Assembly (NCBI GenBank): GCA_012730105.1 | Contig: JAAYBJ010000044.1 | Span: 1 to 37,827 of the forward strand | Direction: 5' to 3' | Length of the DNA: 37,827 nt | Source of the DNA: Candidatus Hydrogenedentota bacterium | GTDB lineage: Bacteria; Hydrogenedentota; Hydrogenedentia; Hydrogenedentales; CAITNO01 | Shown: in pieces, positions 29,972 to 37,827 of the stretch | Layout of the letters: each line of letters starts with the position of its first letter | Numbering within the stretch: the stretch's first letter is position 1 | Made by a program: the position numbers and the translations under genes | The notes under the pieces: model-generated | What the model saw: the letters and a program-made list of their open reading frames with translations, nothing else | What the model was told of the DNA's origin: nothing | The model's database searches: none

Positions 29972-30772
29972 CTACACATCAAAGCGAGTCGATTTGAACG
30001 CCAGGGCAACGGCGAAGGCGTCCACCTCGGCAGCCCCGGCGCGACGCATGGTTTTCGCGCATTCGGTGATCGTATCGCCGGTGGTGATCACATCATCTAT
30101 CAACAACACCCGTTTCCCTTTCAACGCATCCCCCTGGACGGCGAACGCCCCACGCACGTTCATGGCCCGTTCCTCGGTTTTCAGACGACTCTGGGCGCGG
30201 GTGGGGCGTATCCGTCTGAGCGAGGTATCCTCAAGCACGGCCCCGGTAAATAGGTCGCGTACCAGCACCTCCGCCAACAGTTGGGACTGATTGAACCCGC
30301 GTTCCCGTTTCCGAACCTTATACAAGGGCACCGGCACGATACAATCGTACTGGTCCGGATCCATCTCGCGCTGCGCAAATTCAACCATGAGCGCAGCCAG
30401 GGGCTCACACAGTTTTGTCTTGCCCTGAAACTTAAACAGCCGTATCGCCAAACTGATCGCCCCGTCGTACTGCACCGCGCCCCAAATGCGCCGAACCTGC
30501 CGGTTGGGCTTCTCGCGGCAGGCGGCGCAGGGAAAGTTGGAAGCGGAACCCAGGCCGACCATTTTCTGGTGGGGCTTGCCGCAGCAGATGCAGAAGGGGC
30601 GTTCGATCCGCGGGGTGCCCTCCCAGCAGTCCGGACAGAAAAAGTGGTTTTCTTCCGTGAGCAGACGCGCGCCGCATTGCTTACAGTACATCGGCAGTAG
30701 CAGGTTCATTACCAGCGGCCGCCATTCCTCCCGAAGATGCCGTCGAATCTCGCTTAAAGACAGGAATGCCAT
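29972..30772 (-). CDS. ComF family phosphoribosyltransferase-like protein
   Basis: A 266-residue ComF-type protein. The N-terminal zinc-finger region has four Cys pairs (YCKQCGARLL; FFCPDCW; CICCGKPH; CAACREKP, residues about 30-95), followed by a type I phosphoribosyltransferase core with RERGFNQSQLLAEVL and VLLIDDVITTGDTI (PRPP loop, near residue 225). In naturally competent bacteria ComF helps DNA uptake or later handling of single-stranded DNA; in others the role is unclear. No other competence gene is in the window. Start ATG at 30772 has an AAGGA site nine bases upstream; the longer frame to 30805 would overlap the preceding membrane-protein gene. The real start could be either. Confidence 0.87.
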   Translation of the reverse strand: MAFLSLSEIRRHLREEWRPLVMNLLLPMYCKQCGARLLTEENHFFCPDCWEGTPRIERPFCICCGKPHQKMVGLGSASNFPCAACREKPNRQVRRIWGAVQYDGAISLAIRLFKFQGKTKLCEPLAALMVEFAQREMDPDQYDCIVPVPLYKVRKRERGFNQSQLLAEVLVRDLFTGAVLEDTSLRRIRPTRAQSRLKTEERAMNVRGAFAVQGDALKGKRVLLIDDVITTGDTITECAKTMRRAGAAEVDAFAVALAFKSTRFDV

Positions 30773-30794
30773 GCCTCCCTTTCCTTCTTTTGTC

Positions 30795-32591
30795 CTAGCG
30801 CACATAGCGGTTTCTCACCGCCCGGAAGGCATACCAGAACTTGCGGAGGCGGTCTTCGAGGCGGGCGTTCATTTCTTCCGTGGAATAGGAGGCGATCACG
30901 TGGAGCCGGATGATCTCCTCCGCCTCCTCACGGATGCTCGCCAGTCCTTCCGGGAAGTTGGCCAGAAACTCGTAGGGGGTCTGGCTCGCCTTGGGCGGCG
31001 CGCCGATATCCGTGGCCAGGGCGCGCAGCGCGTCATAGGCGTAAGCGATATGGTCCCGCGTGGACAGTTTCGCCCCCTCCGCCCTTCCCAGCGGATTGTC
31101 GTAGCGGCTGCTCAAGGCGATGCTCCGCTGAATGCGGATACGCCCCCCGGAAAAGGCCCAGCGGAACAGGGCGGGCCACCATTTGAACAAGAGCCACGTA
31201 AGGGCGTTAATGAGCCAGGACATGGGCCCCGACAATTCAGACTTGTTGGCGGCGCCCAGGCTAATCAGGTATCCAAGCCCTTTCAGCGCCCCATACAACA
31301 CGGCTATCCCGATGACCACCAGACCCGCAAGCTCCATACGTTCCCGGACGCGATACTGCTCCAGGAAAGACATGGTGGGGGGCGTTACATCCAGCAACTG
31401 GATAGGGGTGGCCTGCTTCGTATACAGATCCACCTGCTGTTCATCGACATACACGGCCGGGGGCAGGGCCGGCAGGGGCAGGCTGGCGGCCAGCCACAGG
31501 ATCAACAGCACCATTACAAGACCGGTCCCCATCCAGAGCCAGGAAAGGGCGGCGGGCATGGTGACGCCCCGAACGTTGAAATACGCGCGCAGCTGGCGCA
31601 GGCTGGTCAGGCACAGCAGGAACAGCGCGCAGAACGTATACAGGGCCATATAGTAACCGCCCATGCGCACGGCGGACATGCCCATGTGCTGAATGACACG
31701 CAGGCCGAGCGTAAAAACAAGCATCACCGGGATGGAAAAATAAAACAGGGCCATGCCCGGATGCCTGGCGGGCAGCCGGGAGGTGTAGTCCAACCCGCCT
31801 GTCCCTTGTTGTGGCGCGGCCTTCGGCAGAGGCGCCGTGGGGTCAAAGGCGCTGATATTAAGCCAGGCATCGTTCACTCCGGCCGCCGTCATGCGTTCCG
31901 CTCGCGAAGGGCCGGCGGGCTCCGCCATGCGCCGCAGGGTGGTGCGCATGCGCACCGCCGTGGCGGTGAAAATGCCGATATCGCCCGCGACGGAACTCTC
32001 GTCCACGCAGCATTCGTGGGTGAGCCGGTTCACCATCCACCAGATGCCAATGATCACCGACATGTTGAAAAGCAGGGCAAGCCAGATATTCTCGTTCAGG
32101 TATTGGCGCGCCACCGATCCGACATCATATCCCCCCGTGGTGGTCAGCGTGTACAGCCCGACCGCCATGAACAGCCCGAAGATATACAGGTAGGACTCCT
32201 CGGAGCCCTGGCGTGCGATGAGCCGGTTAAGCGCCACAATGCCAAGGACAAACGAAACGGCGAAAAAACGCAGGTTGGTATCGAACACGGCCGTATAGAT
32301 GAAACGAACATTCAGCAGAAACAGGAGCACCACGTTTGCCAGAATAAAAATCAGGCAGGGCGTCAAAATATTCACCGCGTGGTCGGCCAGGGTGTTGTTC
32401 AGGATAACCCGGGGCCGCGCGGACATGCCGGACTGAAGGGAGGCGAAATCCGTCCGCTGCCGCCCGCCCACCTCGGGCAGCGCCGACGGCTCAGGCGGCG
32501 CGGCGGTCAGCGAAAAGAAATCCGTGGGACCGGCATGGGGCGCCTGTCCCATCTTGTCGTCCGTTTCAGGTTCTATATAAGGTCCGATCAT
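30795..32591 (-). CDS. Multi-spanning membrane protein with C-terminal DUF4129
   Basis: A 598-residue membrane protein. At least seven hydrophobic segments are visible, including LIFILANVVLLFLLNVRF, FFAVSFVLGIVALNRL, ALLFNMSVIIGIWWM, LFYFSIPVMLVFTLGL, FCALFLLCLTSL, WLWMGTGLVMVLLILWL and LAGLVVIGIAVLYGAL. The C-terminal about 80 residues (HIAYAYDALRALATDIGAPPKASQTPYEFLANFPEG..EEIIRLHVIASYS) match DUF4129, usually found at the end of transglutaminase-like or von Willebrand-type envelope proteins. No transglutaminase core is seen here. ATG at 32591 is preferred; the frame extends to 32738 but adds non-membrane sequence over the divergent promoter region. It is transcribed into comF with the genes 22 bp apart. 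Function unknown. Confidence 0.8.
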   Translation of the reverse strand: MIGPYIEPETDDKMGQAPHAGPTDFFSLTAAPPEPSALPEVGGRQRTDFASLQSGMSARPRVILNNTLADHAVNILTPCLIFILANVVLLFLLNVRFIYTAVFDTNLRFFAVSFVLGIVALNRLIARQGSEESYLYIFGLFMAVGLYTLTTTGGYDVGSVARQYLNENIWLALLFNMSVIIGIWWMVNRLTHECCVDESSVAGDIGIFTATAVRMRTTLRRMAEPAGPSRAERMTAAGVNDAWLNISAFDPTAPLPKAAPQQGTGGLDYTSRLPARHPGMALFYFSIPVMLVFTLGLRVIQHMGMSAVRMGGYYMALYTFCALFLLCLTSLRQLRAYFNVRGVTMPAALSWLWMGTGLVMVLLILWLAASLPLPALPPAVYVDEQQVDLYTKQATPIQLLDVTPPTMSFLEQYRVRERMELAGLVVIGIAVLYGALKGLGYLISLGAANKSELSGPMSWLINALTWLLFKWWPALFRWAFSGGRIRIQRSIALSSRYDNPLGRAEGAKLSTRDHIAYAYDALRALATDIGAPPKASQTPYEFLANFPEGLASIREEAEEIIRLHVIASYSTEEMNARLEDRLRKFWYAFRAVRNRYVR

Positions 32592-32743
32592 GATCCTGGC
32601 ATCACCGTGTGGTCCGCGCGGCGACGCAGTTTCGCCATACCCGGACCCGTTATCATTCTGAAACCAAAATTTTCTATAGTATACATAATCGCCCCGTCTT
32701 TGGTGTGTTCCGCACGGGGCCGCAACCAGAACGGGCATGCCTC

Positions 32744-33685
32744 ATGATACTTACCGTCACCCCGAATCCCTGCGTGGACAAAACCCTGTTCACCGGCCCG
32801 ATACGCCTGGGGTCCAAAATCCGCGCGCCCCGCTCCACCTGCATCGCCGGCGGGAAGGGTTGCAACGTGTCCCGGGCGGTCAAAGCCATGGGCGGCGAAA
32901 CCACGGCCATGATCCTGGCCGGCGGCCCGACCGGTCGGCAAGTAATCGACATGCTTGAGCGGCAGGACGGCGTAAAGGTGATCCCGGTATGGGTAGAGGG
33001 ACTCACACGCACCATCACCACAGTGCTCGAAGAAGAGGCGCACCGGCAGACCGCCTTTTTTGAACCCGGCCCGCTAACCACGGAAGCGGAGCGCGCCGGT
33101 TTCCTGGATCTGTTTCGGGAACATGTGGCGGGAGCATCCCTGGCCACCTTCAACGGATCCGCGCCCGACCCCACTCTGGACATGCTTTACCGCGATCTGC
33201 TGGATATCGCCCATGCCACCGGGGTTCTTGTCATCCTGGACGCCTACGGGCCGATTTTCGCGAATGCCCTCGACGGGCGGCCCCATATGGTCAAACCGAA
33301 CGTGGAAGAACTGGAACAACTGCTTGGCCATACACTTGACACACGGGAAAAACAATGGCAGGCGGTGGACGAACTGCGCGGACGGGGCATACCATTAGTC
33401 GTGCTGTCCCTGGGTAAAGAGGGCGCGCTCATTGCTACGGAACAAGAGTGTTTCCACGCAGTGCCGCCTGCGATCAAGGAGATCAACCCGGTGGGTTCGG
33501 GCGACGCCCTGGTCGCGGGATTCGCCCTGGGACTGATGCGGGGCATGAATCTGGAGGACACCGCCCGGCTGGGCATCGCCATGGGCACGGCTAATGCCAT
33601 GTCCTGGGATATCGGCTCCTTCTCCCGGGATCAGGTGGAAGCGCTGCTGCCGCAGGTGCGGATACTCCCCCGGACCGATTCCTGA
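32744..33685 (+). CDS. 1-phosphofructokinase family (PfkB) sugar kinase
   Basis: A 313-residue ribokinase-fold kinase of the FruK/LacC subgroup, which phosphorylates hexose phosphates such as fructose-1-phosphate or tagatose-6-phosphate with ATP. The subgroup start MILTVTPNPCVDKTLF is diagnostic, with GGKGCNVSRAV near residue 36-46 and the catalytic NPVGSGDALVAGFALGL with Asp254 as base. ATG at 32744 is the family start; the open frame begins earlier at 32609 but the added residues are not conserved. The gene is divergent from the DUF4129 gene and its 3' end overlaps the YheT-like gene end by 55 bp on the opposite strand. Exact substrate is unassigned. Confidence 0.9.
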   Translation: MILTVTPNPCVDKTLFTGPIRLGSKIRAPRSTCIAGGKGCNVSRAVKAMGGETTAMILAGGPTGRQVIDMLERQDGVKVIPVWVEGLTRTITTVLEEEAHRQTAFFEPGPLTTEAERAGFLDLFREHVAGASLATFNGSAPDPTLDMLYRDLLDIAHATGVLVILDAYGPIFANALDGRPHMVKPNVEELEQLLGHTLDTREKQWQAVDELRGRGIPLVVLSLGKEGALIATEQECFHAVPPAIKEINPVGSGDALVAGFALGLMRGMNLEDTARLGIAMGTANAMSWDIGSFSRDQVEALLPQVRILPRTDS

Positions 33686-34743
33686 GCATCTGGGACGGCT
33701 CCGGCACACCGCTGCAATTGAGCCTTCAGAAAGCGCAGGGACTGTTCCTCATACCAGTAGCGGGCGGAGCAGGGCAACGGTCCCGAAACAAATGCGGCGT
33801 GGCCGCCCTTGTCCGTAAACTGCGGATAAAGATACGGCGAGTTATCCGATGTTTCCCGTGGCATACACGCAGGCAGTATGAATTGATCGTCACCGGAAAT
33901 AATCAACAGGGTAGGCACCCGGATGTCCGCCAGAAATCGCCCGCAGTCGTTCTGCTCCCAATAATCCACGGCATCTTTGTAACCGTTCAATTTGGAAGTC
34001 ACGGCATCGTCAAAAGTGTAAAAGTTATAGGCCTTTTTCACGGCTTCCTCGTCAAGCAGTCCCGGGTACCGCCGCAAGACATCCAAAGCCTTGGGTTTCA
34101 GGGTCCGCACAAAATGATAGGCATAAAATCCCCATAGGAGTTTATGAAACGTGGGCGCAACGGTCACCGGCTCCACGGGCGGGGATATGACCACGGCGGC
34201 ATCGAGGAATTCCCGGGCCGCATCCCCCTGCTGGCCCATCCACTTCGAAAGCACATTGCCGCCGAGCGAAATGCCTATGGCGAAACGGGGCTGGTTCGGA
34301 TAGCGTTCCCGTAATTTCTGCAGCACGAATTCCGGGTCTTCCGTGCTGCCCAAGTGGTACAGTTTGGACGTGCGGTTCATTTCAAAACCGCAGGACCGGA
34401 AAAACATGACCACAAAATTCCAGCCCAGACGCGCGAACTGCTTGGCATATCCGGGGATGTAGTAGGAGCGATGCGATCCTTCCATGCCGTGAAACAATAC
34501 CACCAAAGGCGCGTCTTTGCGCCCGTCCAGGAATATCAGGTCCAGAAAGTCGCCGTCCGGCGTGTCCCAGCGTTCCCGCCGCATCTTCGGCGCGCCGATG
34601 TGCCCCAGCTGCTTGCGCACCAGGCCGACATAAATGGTCTGGGCGTGGCGGTTGCGCAGCCACCACGCAGGGCGAAACGGATGCCGGTTCAATTCCTTCA
34701 TAATTTTATTTTTAACGGAGGCTTCCTCCGCCGCTGTGGGCAT
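33631..34743 (-). CDS. YheT-family alpha/beta hydrolase
   Basis: A 370-residue alpha/beta hydrolase of the YheT (AB-hydrolase-4) group, cytoplasmic enzymes of uncertain ester or lipid substrate. Hallmarks: FRPAWWLRNRHAQTIY near 24-38, FHGMEGSHRSYYI (84-96), NFVVMFFRSCGFEMNR (109-124), and the nucleophile elbow GISLGGNV with Ser159; the acid is probably Asp in ISGDDQFI and the His in KGGHAAF. The ATG at 34743 follows AAGGAA. The last 18 codons lie over the end of the PfkB gene on the opposite strand, so this terminus is probably not conserved. Confidence 0.88.
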   Translation of the reverse strand: MPTAAEEASVKNKIMKELNRHPFRPAWWLRNRHAQTIYVGLVRKQLGHIGAPKMRRERWDTPDGDFLDLIFLDGRKDAPLVVLFHGMEGSHRSYYIPGYAKQFARLGWNFVVMFFRSCGFEMNRTSKLYHLGSTEDPEFVLQKLRERYPNQPRFAIGISLGGNVLSKWMGQQGDAAREFLDAAVVISPPVEPVTVAPTFHKLLWGFYAYHFVRTLKPKALDVLRRYPGLLDEEAVKKAYNFYTFDDAVTSKLNGYKDAVDYWEQNDCGRFLADIRVPTLLIISGDDQFILPACMPRETSDNSPYLYPQFTDKGGHAAFVSGPLPCSARYWYEEQSLRFLKAQLQRCAGAVPDAQESVRGSIRTCGSSAST

Positions 34744-35044
34744 GGCTGTTCCTTTCCAAACAACAGTTCGCAGGCCGCCCTTTCCTTTCGGAAAGCACAA
34801 ATAATAACCCTTCCTTTTAATGATTACTGTACCTTAAAAGACAACGCCATTTCCAGCCCTTTTCCTGCAAAGAAAATGGCTCATATTACCTACAGTTTTG
34901 ACACCAACACAGGTTATCAGAGGTCAAATATACGCGGTCGGGAGCTACGAATCCCATTGTTTTTTGCGTACTTCCATCAAACAGGATTTTTTCTGAATAG
35001 CGTTTTTTTTCGTTATCGTGATAGAGGAAATTAGGACACAGCAC

Positions 35045-36718
35045 ATGAAATCAAAACGACTCCTACTTGTGGTCATTTTTCTGTTGGCAGGATTGCTTTT
35101 CCCTTCCGGCGCCCGGGCGCGGGGCCCCTTTGAAGACCGTACCACGGCGGGAATACACAGTTTTCATAGGGTACCCATGACGGACGGAACCCTCCTGGCC
35201 ACGGATGTATACCTGCCCGAAGGCGAGGGACCCTGGCCGGTGGTCCTGGAACGAAGCCTGTACAGCCGCAACCAGGGTATGAACGGTTTTATCAATGACG
35301 GGTATGCCGCGGTGATCCAGGACGTGCGCGGATTCGGTACCAGCGGGGGCGACAGCCACGTGTTCTATGCCGACGGGTGGCGACCCGGCCTGACCGACGG
35401 CGCGGACACGGTGGCCTGGATCAAGGCGCAGCCCTGGTGCAACGGCAAAATCGCCACATCGGGGACTTCGGCCCTCGCCATGACGCAAATGCTGCTGGCA
35501 CCCGCCACAAAGGACATCTGCGCTCAATACATCAACAAGGTGCCCGCGAATTTTTATTTTGACGTGATCTACCTGGGCGGCGTGTTCCGCAAGAACCTGA
35601 CGGAAGGCTGGCTGACCGCGCTGGGCCAGGTGCCTACCATCGCCTTTTACCGGGATCTTCCCCGCTACGAGGAGTACTGGACCTATTACAATACCGTGGC
35701 GCAGGCGGGCAACATCACCGCACCGGGCGTGTTTGCGGGCGGGTGGTTCGATATCTTCCTGCAGGGTACCCTGGATGGCTTTGTGGCCCGGGAAACGGGG
35801 GGCGGCCCCGGCGCGCGAGGCAGAAACTACCTGGTCATGGAGTGGGGCACCCACGGAAGGGACACCACCCGTGACTACAAGTACAAAGCGAACCGGCACG
35901 ATTTCTCGGATTCGGACCTGCGCAGGAGATTCTTCGAGTACCATCTCAAGGGCAACACGAGCGCTCTCGACGGAATCGCCAAGGTGAATTATTATATCCT
36001 GGGGGACGACACCGACCCCAACGCGCCCGGCAACGAATGGCGCACGGCGGACACCTGGCCGCCCTATCCCGTCCGGGAAACGCCCTTATATCTGGGCACT
36101 GACGGGTTGCTGGCGGCGAACCCGGCGCCGGACGGCGGCGCCTTCCTGGAATTCACTTTTGACCCCAACGATCCCTATCCCACCTGGGGCGGCGCGAACC
36201 TGCTGCCCAACCTGGTGTCCGGGCCCTACGACCAGCGCAAACACAGCACATCGCGCACCGACCTGCTCAAGTTCGCGACCGCGCCCCTCGACGCGCCCCT
36301 GGAAATCTTGGGCAAAGTAAAGGCGCGCCTCTTCGTGTCTTCCGATGCGCCGGACACGGACTTTACCGCGAAACTGGTGGACATCTACCCGAACGGCGAC
36401 GGCCGCGAAATTATTGTGCTCGACAATATCCGCCGCGTGAAGACCCGCCAGGGATTTGACCGGGAAGCCCCGCCGCTGCAGGGTCCGGACGAGATTGTCG
36501 AACTCGAGATCGACCTGTGGAGCACCGCCTGGGTGTTCAACCGCGGACACCGCATCGGCCTGCACGTCTCCAGCAGCAATTACCCGCGTTTTGAGGTCAA
36601 CGCCAATACCGGCGCCGATCATCCCGTTGAAGGCGGGGAAATGCGCGTCGCCCGCAACCGCGTCCATTGCTCGGCGGCGTATCCCAGCGCCCTGCTGCTT
36701 CCAATGCCGCAAAAATAG
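35045..36718 (+). CDS. CocE/NonD family secreted hydrolase
   Basis: A 557-residue exported serine hydrolase of the CocE/NonD (peptidase S15-like) family, whose members cleave esters, glutaryl amides or X-Pro dipeptides. After a signal peptide (about 1-27) come the family start FHRVPMTDGTLLATDVYLPEG, RGFGTSGGDS, the nucleophile region IATSGTSALAMTQ with Ser142, a cap segment, the mid region GVFAGGWFDIFLQGTLDGF, and MEWGTHGRDTTR with the likely catalytic His. The C-terminal third is the beta-sandwich domain of the family (FVSSDAPDTDFTAKLVDIYPNG; NRGHRIGLHVSSSNYPRFEVN). The nucleophile context GTSALAM lacks the usual Gly-x-Ser-Tyr-x-Gly look, which is atypical. ATG at 35045 gives a proper signal sequence and has an AGGA site. 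Confidence 0.88.
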   Translation: MKSKRLLLVVIFLLAGLLFPSGARARGPFEDRTTAGIHSFHRVPMTDGTLLATDVYLPEGEGPWPVVLERSLYSRNQGMNGFINDGYAAVIQDVRGFGTSGGDSHVFYADGWRPGLTDGADTVAWIKAQPWCNGKIATSGTSALAMTQMLLAPATKDICAQYINKVPANFYFDVIYLGGVFRKNLTEGWLTALGQVPTIAFYRDLPRYEEYWTYYNTVAQAGNITAPGVFAGGWFDIFLQGTLDGFVARETGGGPGARGRNYLVMEWGTHGRDTTRDYKYKANRHDFSDSDLRRRFFEYHLKGNTSALDGIAKVNYYILGDDTDPNAPGNEWRTADTWPPYPVRETPLYLGTDGLLAANPAPDGGAFLEFTFDPNDPYPTWGGANLLPNLVSGPYDQRKHSTSRTDLLKFATAPLDAPLEILGKVKARLFVSSDAPDTDFTAKLVDIYPNGDGREIIVLDNIRRVKTRQGFDREAPPLQGPDEIVELEIDLWSTAWVFNRGHRIGLHVSSSNYPRFEVNANTGADHPVEGGEMRVARNRVHCSAAYPSALLLPMPQK

Positions 36719-36791
36719 ACTTTGCTTCAATCCTGTCCTCACTATGGACTGATTATCGTGCCGAACACTTTCCGAGTGAAGAAAGGAAGCC

Positions 36792-37827
36792 ATGTCCAGA
36801 CGAGTCGCATCCGTTGTTCTGATTCTCTTTTCGTTATTCATTCCACAACCCGGACATGCCCGGGAAAGCGGTGTATGGATAGGCGCCGAGTCCCAGATAT
36901 TTATTGATGATTCGCTGGTATCGGCCAAGTCTGGAATGGAAAGACACACCCATCCCTGCACGAAACCGCCACGACCCGTCTTGGGACCCGAAATGAATTG
37001 GGAGCGGGACGGAGACGATCAGCGCGTTTATGTTTACGGTACGGTCCTGCGCGATCCTGAAACGGGCGCGTTCCGCATGTGGTACAACCGGCTTAGCGGC
37101 GTCCTTTACGCCACCTCGGAGGATGGTCTCCGCTGGAACCGGCCGAGGCTCAATCTGGCCGAGTTCCAAGGCACAAGGGAAAACAACTGCGTTTTGACGT
37201 CCCTGCACAGCCCGAGTGTCGTTTACAATCCGGACGCCGCCCCGAAAGAACGCTACGCCATGCTCGGGTATAAAGGCGGCAACGAACGGGGGTACCGGGC
37301 CGCTTATTCCGAAGACGGCCTGCACTGGCATCTCTATCTGAAAAACCCGGTACTGCCCTCGGGGGATACCTGTACTCTGATGTATGACCCGAAAAGTGGC
37401 GCGTATCTGGCTTTCCATAAACGGAACGTGAAATGGCGCGGTCACGAACGGCGCACCGTCTATCTGGCCGAGAGCCGCGACATGCAGGCGTGGTCCAAGC
37501 CGCTTCTGGTCATGGCGCCTGATGAAATCGACGATGCACAAATCGAAAAGGAAGGCGGTCGTTTCGGCCAGTTCTATAACATGTCCGCCTTTCCCTACGG
37601 AGACCAGTATCTTGGTTTTGTGACACTTTTTCACTTTACCGGACCGCCCGAGCGTAAAGGTCCCCTGCAAAGCAATGATGATGGCCCCATAGACGTGCAG
37701 CTCGTTCACAGTCGGGATGGCCGTTCCTGGGAACGGTGTGAAGACCGCACCCCCGTTATCCCCAACGGGCCCTATGCCTATGACGCAGGCTGTATACTCG
37801 GCGTGGCCAACGGTGTGGTCGCCACAG
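36792..37827 (+). CDS. Secreted beta-propeller glycosidase-like protein (3' truncated)
   Basis: An open frame from ATG 36792 (AAAGGAAG Shine-Dalgarno) runs 345 codons to the window edge without a stop, so the 3' end is missing. Residues 1-24 form a signal peptide (VVLILFSLFIPQPGHA). The mature part has repeated strand motifs of five-bladed GH32/GH43/GH68-like propellers: DSLVSAKSGMER, TVLRDPETGAFRMWYNRLSG, YATSEDGLRWNRPRL, YNPDAAPKERYAMLGYKG, YRAAYSEDGLHWHLY and HSRDGRSWERCED. This style of protein is common as an uncharacterised family in Planctomycetes, Lentisphaerae and relatives. Catalytic acids cannot be assigned without the rest. It follows the CocE-like gene by 73 bp on the same strand, so the two may be co-transcribed. 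Confidence 0.8.
   Translation, partial: MSRRVASVVLILFSLFIPQPGHARESGVWIGAESQIFIDDSLVSAKSGMERHTHPCTKPPRPVLGPEMNWERDGDDQRVYVYGTVLRDPETGAFRMWYNRLSGVLYATSEDGLRWNRPRLNLAEFQGTRENNCVLTSLHSPSVVYNPDAAPKERYAMLGYKGGNERGYRAAYSEDGLHWHLYLKNPVLPSGDTCTLMYDPKSGAYLAFHKRNVKWRGHERRTVYLAESRDMQAWSKPLLVMAPDEIDDAQIEKEGGRFGQFYNMSAFPYGDQYLGFVTLFHFTGPPERKGPLQSNDDGPIDVQLVHSRDGRSWERCEDRTPVIPNGPYAYDAGCILGVANGVVAT

Noticed and set aside
30486-32747. 753-codon plus-strand open frame
   Set aside because: It is antisense to the DUF4129 membrane protein and comF; its translation is rich in Gln, Gly and His with no family motif or membrane pattern, typical of a shadow frame in GC-rich DNA.

Overview
The window is a dense, GC-rich bacterial chromosome segment with about 24 protein genes on both strands, no rRNA or tRNA that I can recognise, no CRISPR array and no phage or conjugation genes. 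Several traits suggest an uncultivated, environmental, Gram-negative-type lineage resembling Candidatus Hydrogenedentes or a PVC-type bacterium: a 1410-residue secreted papain-family protein full of Gly-Glu repeats, lipoproteins with DUF1080 (3-keto-disaccharide hydrolase) folds, many secreted hydrolases and beta-propellers, and intergenic spaces loaded with palindromic repeats. This assignment is inference from gene style; no marker-gene phylogeny was possible.

Layout. 35-2209 (+) is a secreted beta-propeller protein. 2225-12605 (-) is a long co-oriented block. In transcription order it holds a bi-domain oxidoreductase, a GT4 glycosyltransferase, an asparagine synthase, a repeat-filled gap, a GT2 glycosyltransferase, a DnaA-like ATPase with a coiled-coil tail, an HD-domain phosphohydrolase that starts at TTG, a sugar-phosphate isomerase-like TIM barrel and a secreted protein of unknown function. 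The first four look like a surface-polysaccharide cluster. 12606-13283 is a repeat-rich gap with a possible 28-residue membrane peptide. 13284-17367 (+) carries an AmaP/Asp23-like membrane protein, hisF, trpE and trpG, closed by a clear terminator. 17441-18022 holds a nested inverted-repeat element and a third copy of a palindromic repeat. 18023-25089 (-) carries rsmA, a hairpin element, a lipoprotein, the overlapping thpR-yggT pair and the giant papain-family protein. 25090-26045 is non-coding and contains a composite repeat, two matching hairpins and a 220-bp hexanucleotide array. 26046-29941 (+) has two overlapping lipoprotein genes and mutY. 29972-32591 (-) has comF and a DUF4129 membrane protein. 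32744-33685 (+) is a PfkB-family sugar kinase, 33631-34743 (-) a YheT-like hydrolase, 35045-36718 (+) a CocE/NonD hydrolase, and 36792 to the window end is a truncated secreted propeller protein.

The window mixes housekeeping (HisF, TrpEG, RsmA, MutY, ThpR, YggT), envelope polysaccharide synthesis and a secreted or lipid-anchored hydrolase set suited to scavenging polymers. The most unusual items are the Gly-Glu-rich papain protein with its Cys-Gly-Cys C-terminal membrane signal, the DnaA-like/coiled-coil ATPase paired with an HD enzyme, and at least five families of dispersed palindromic or tandem intergenic repeats, some present in two or three copies here.
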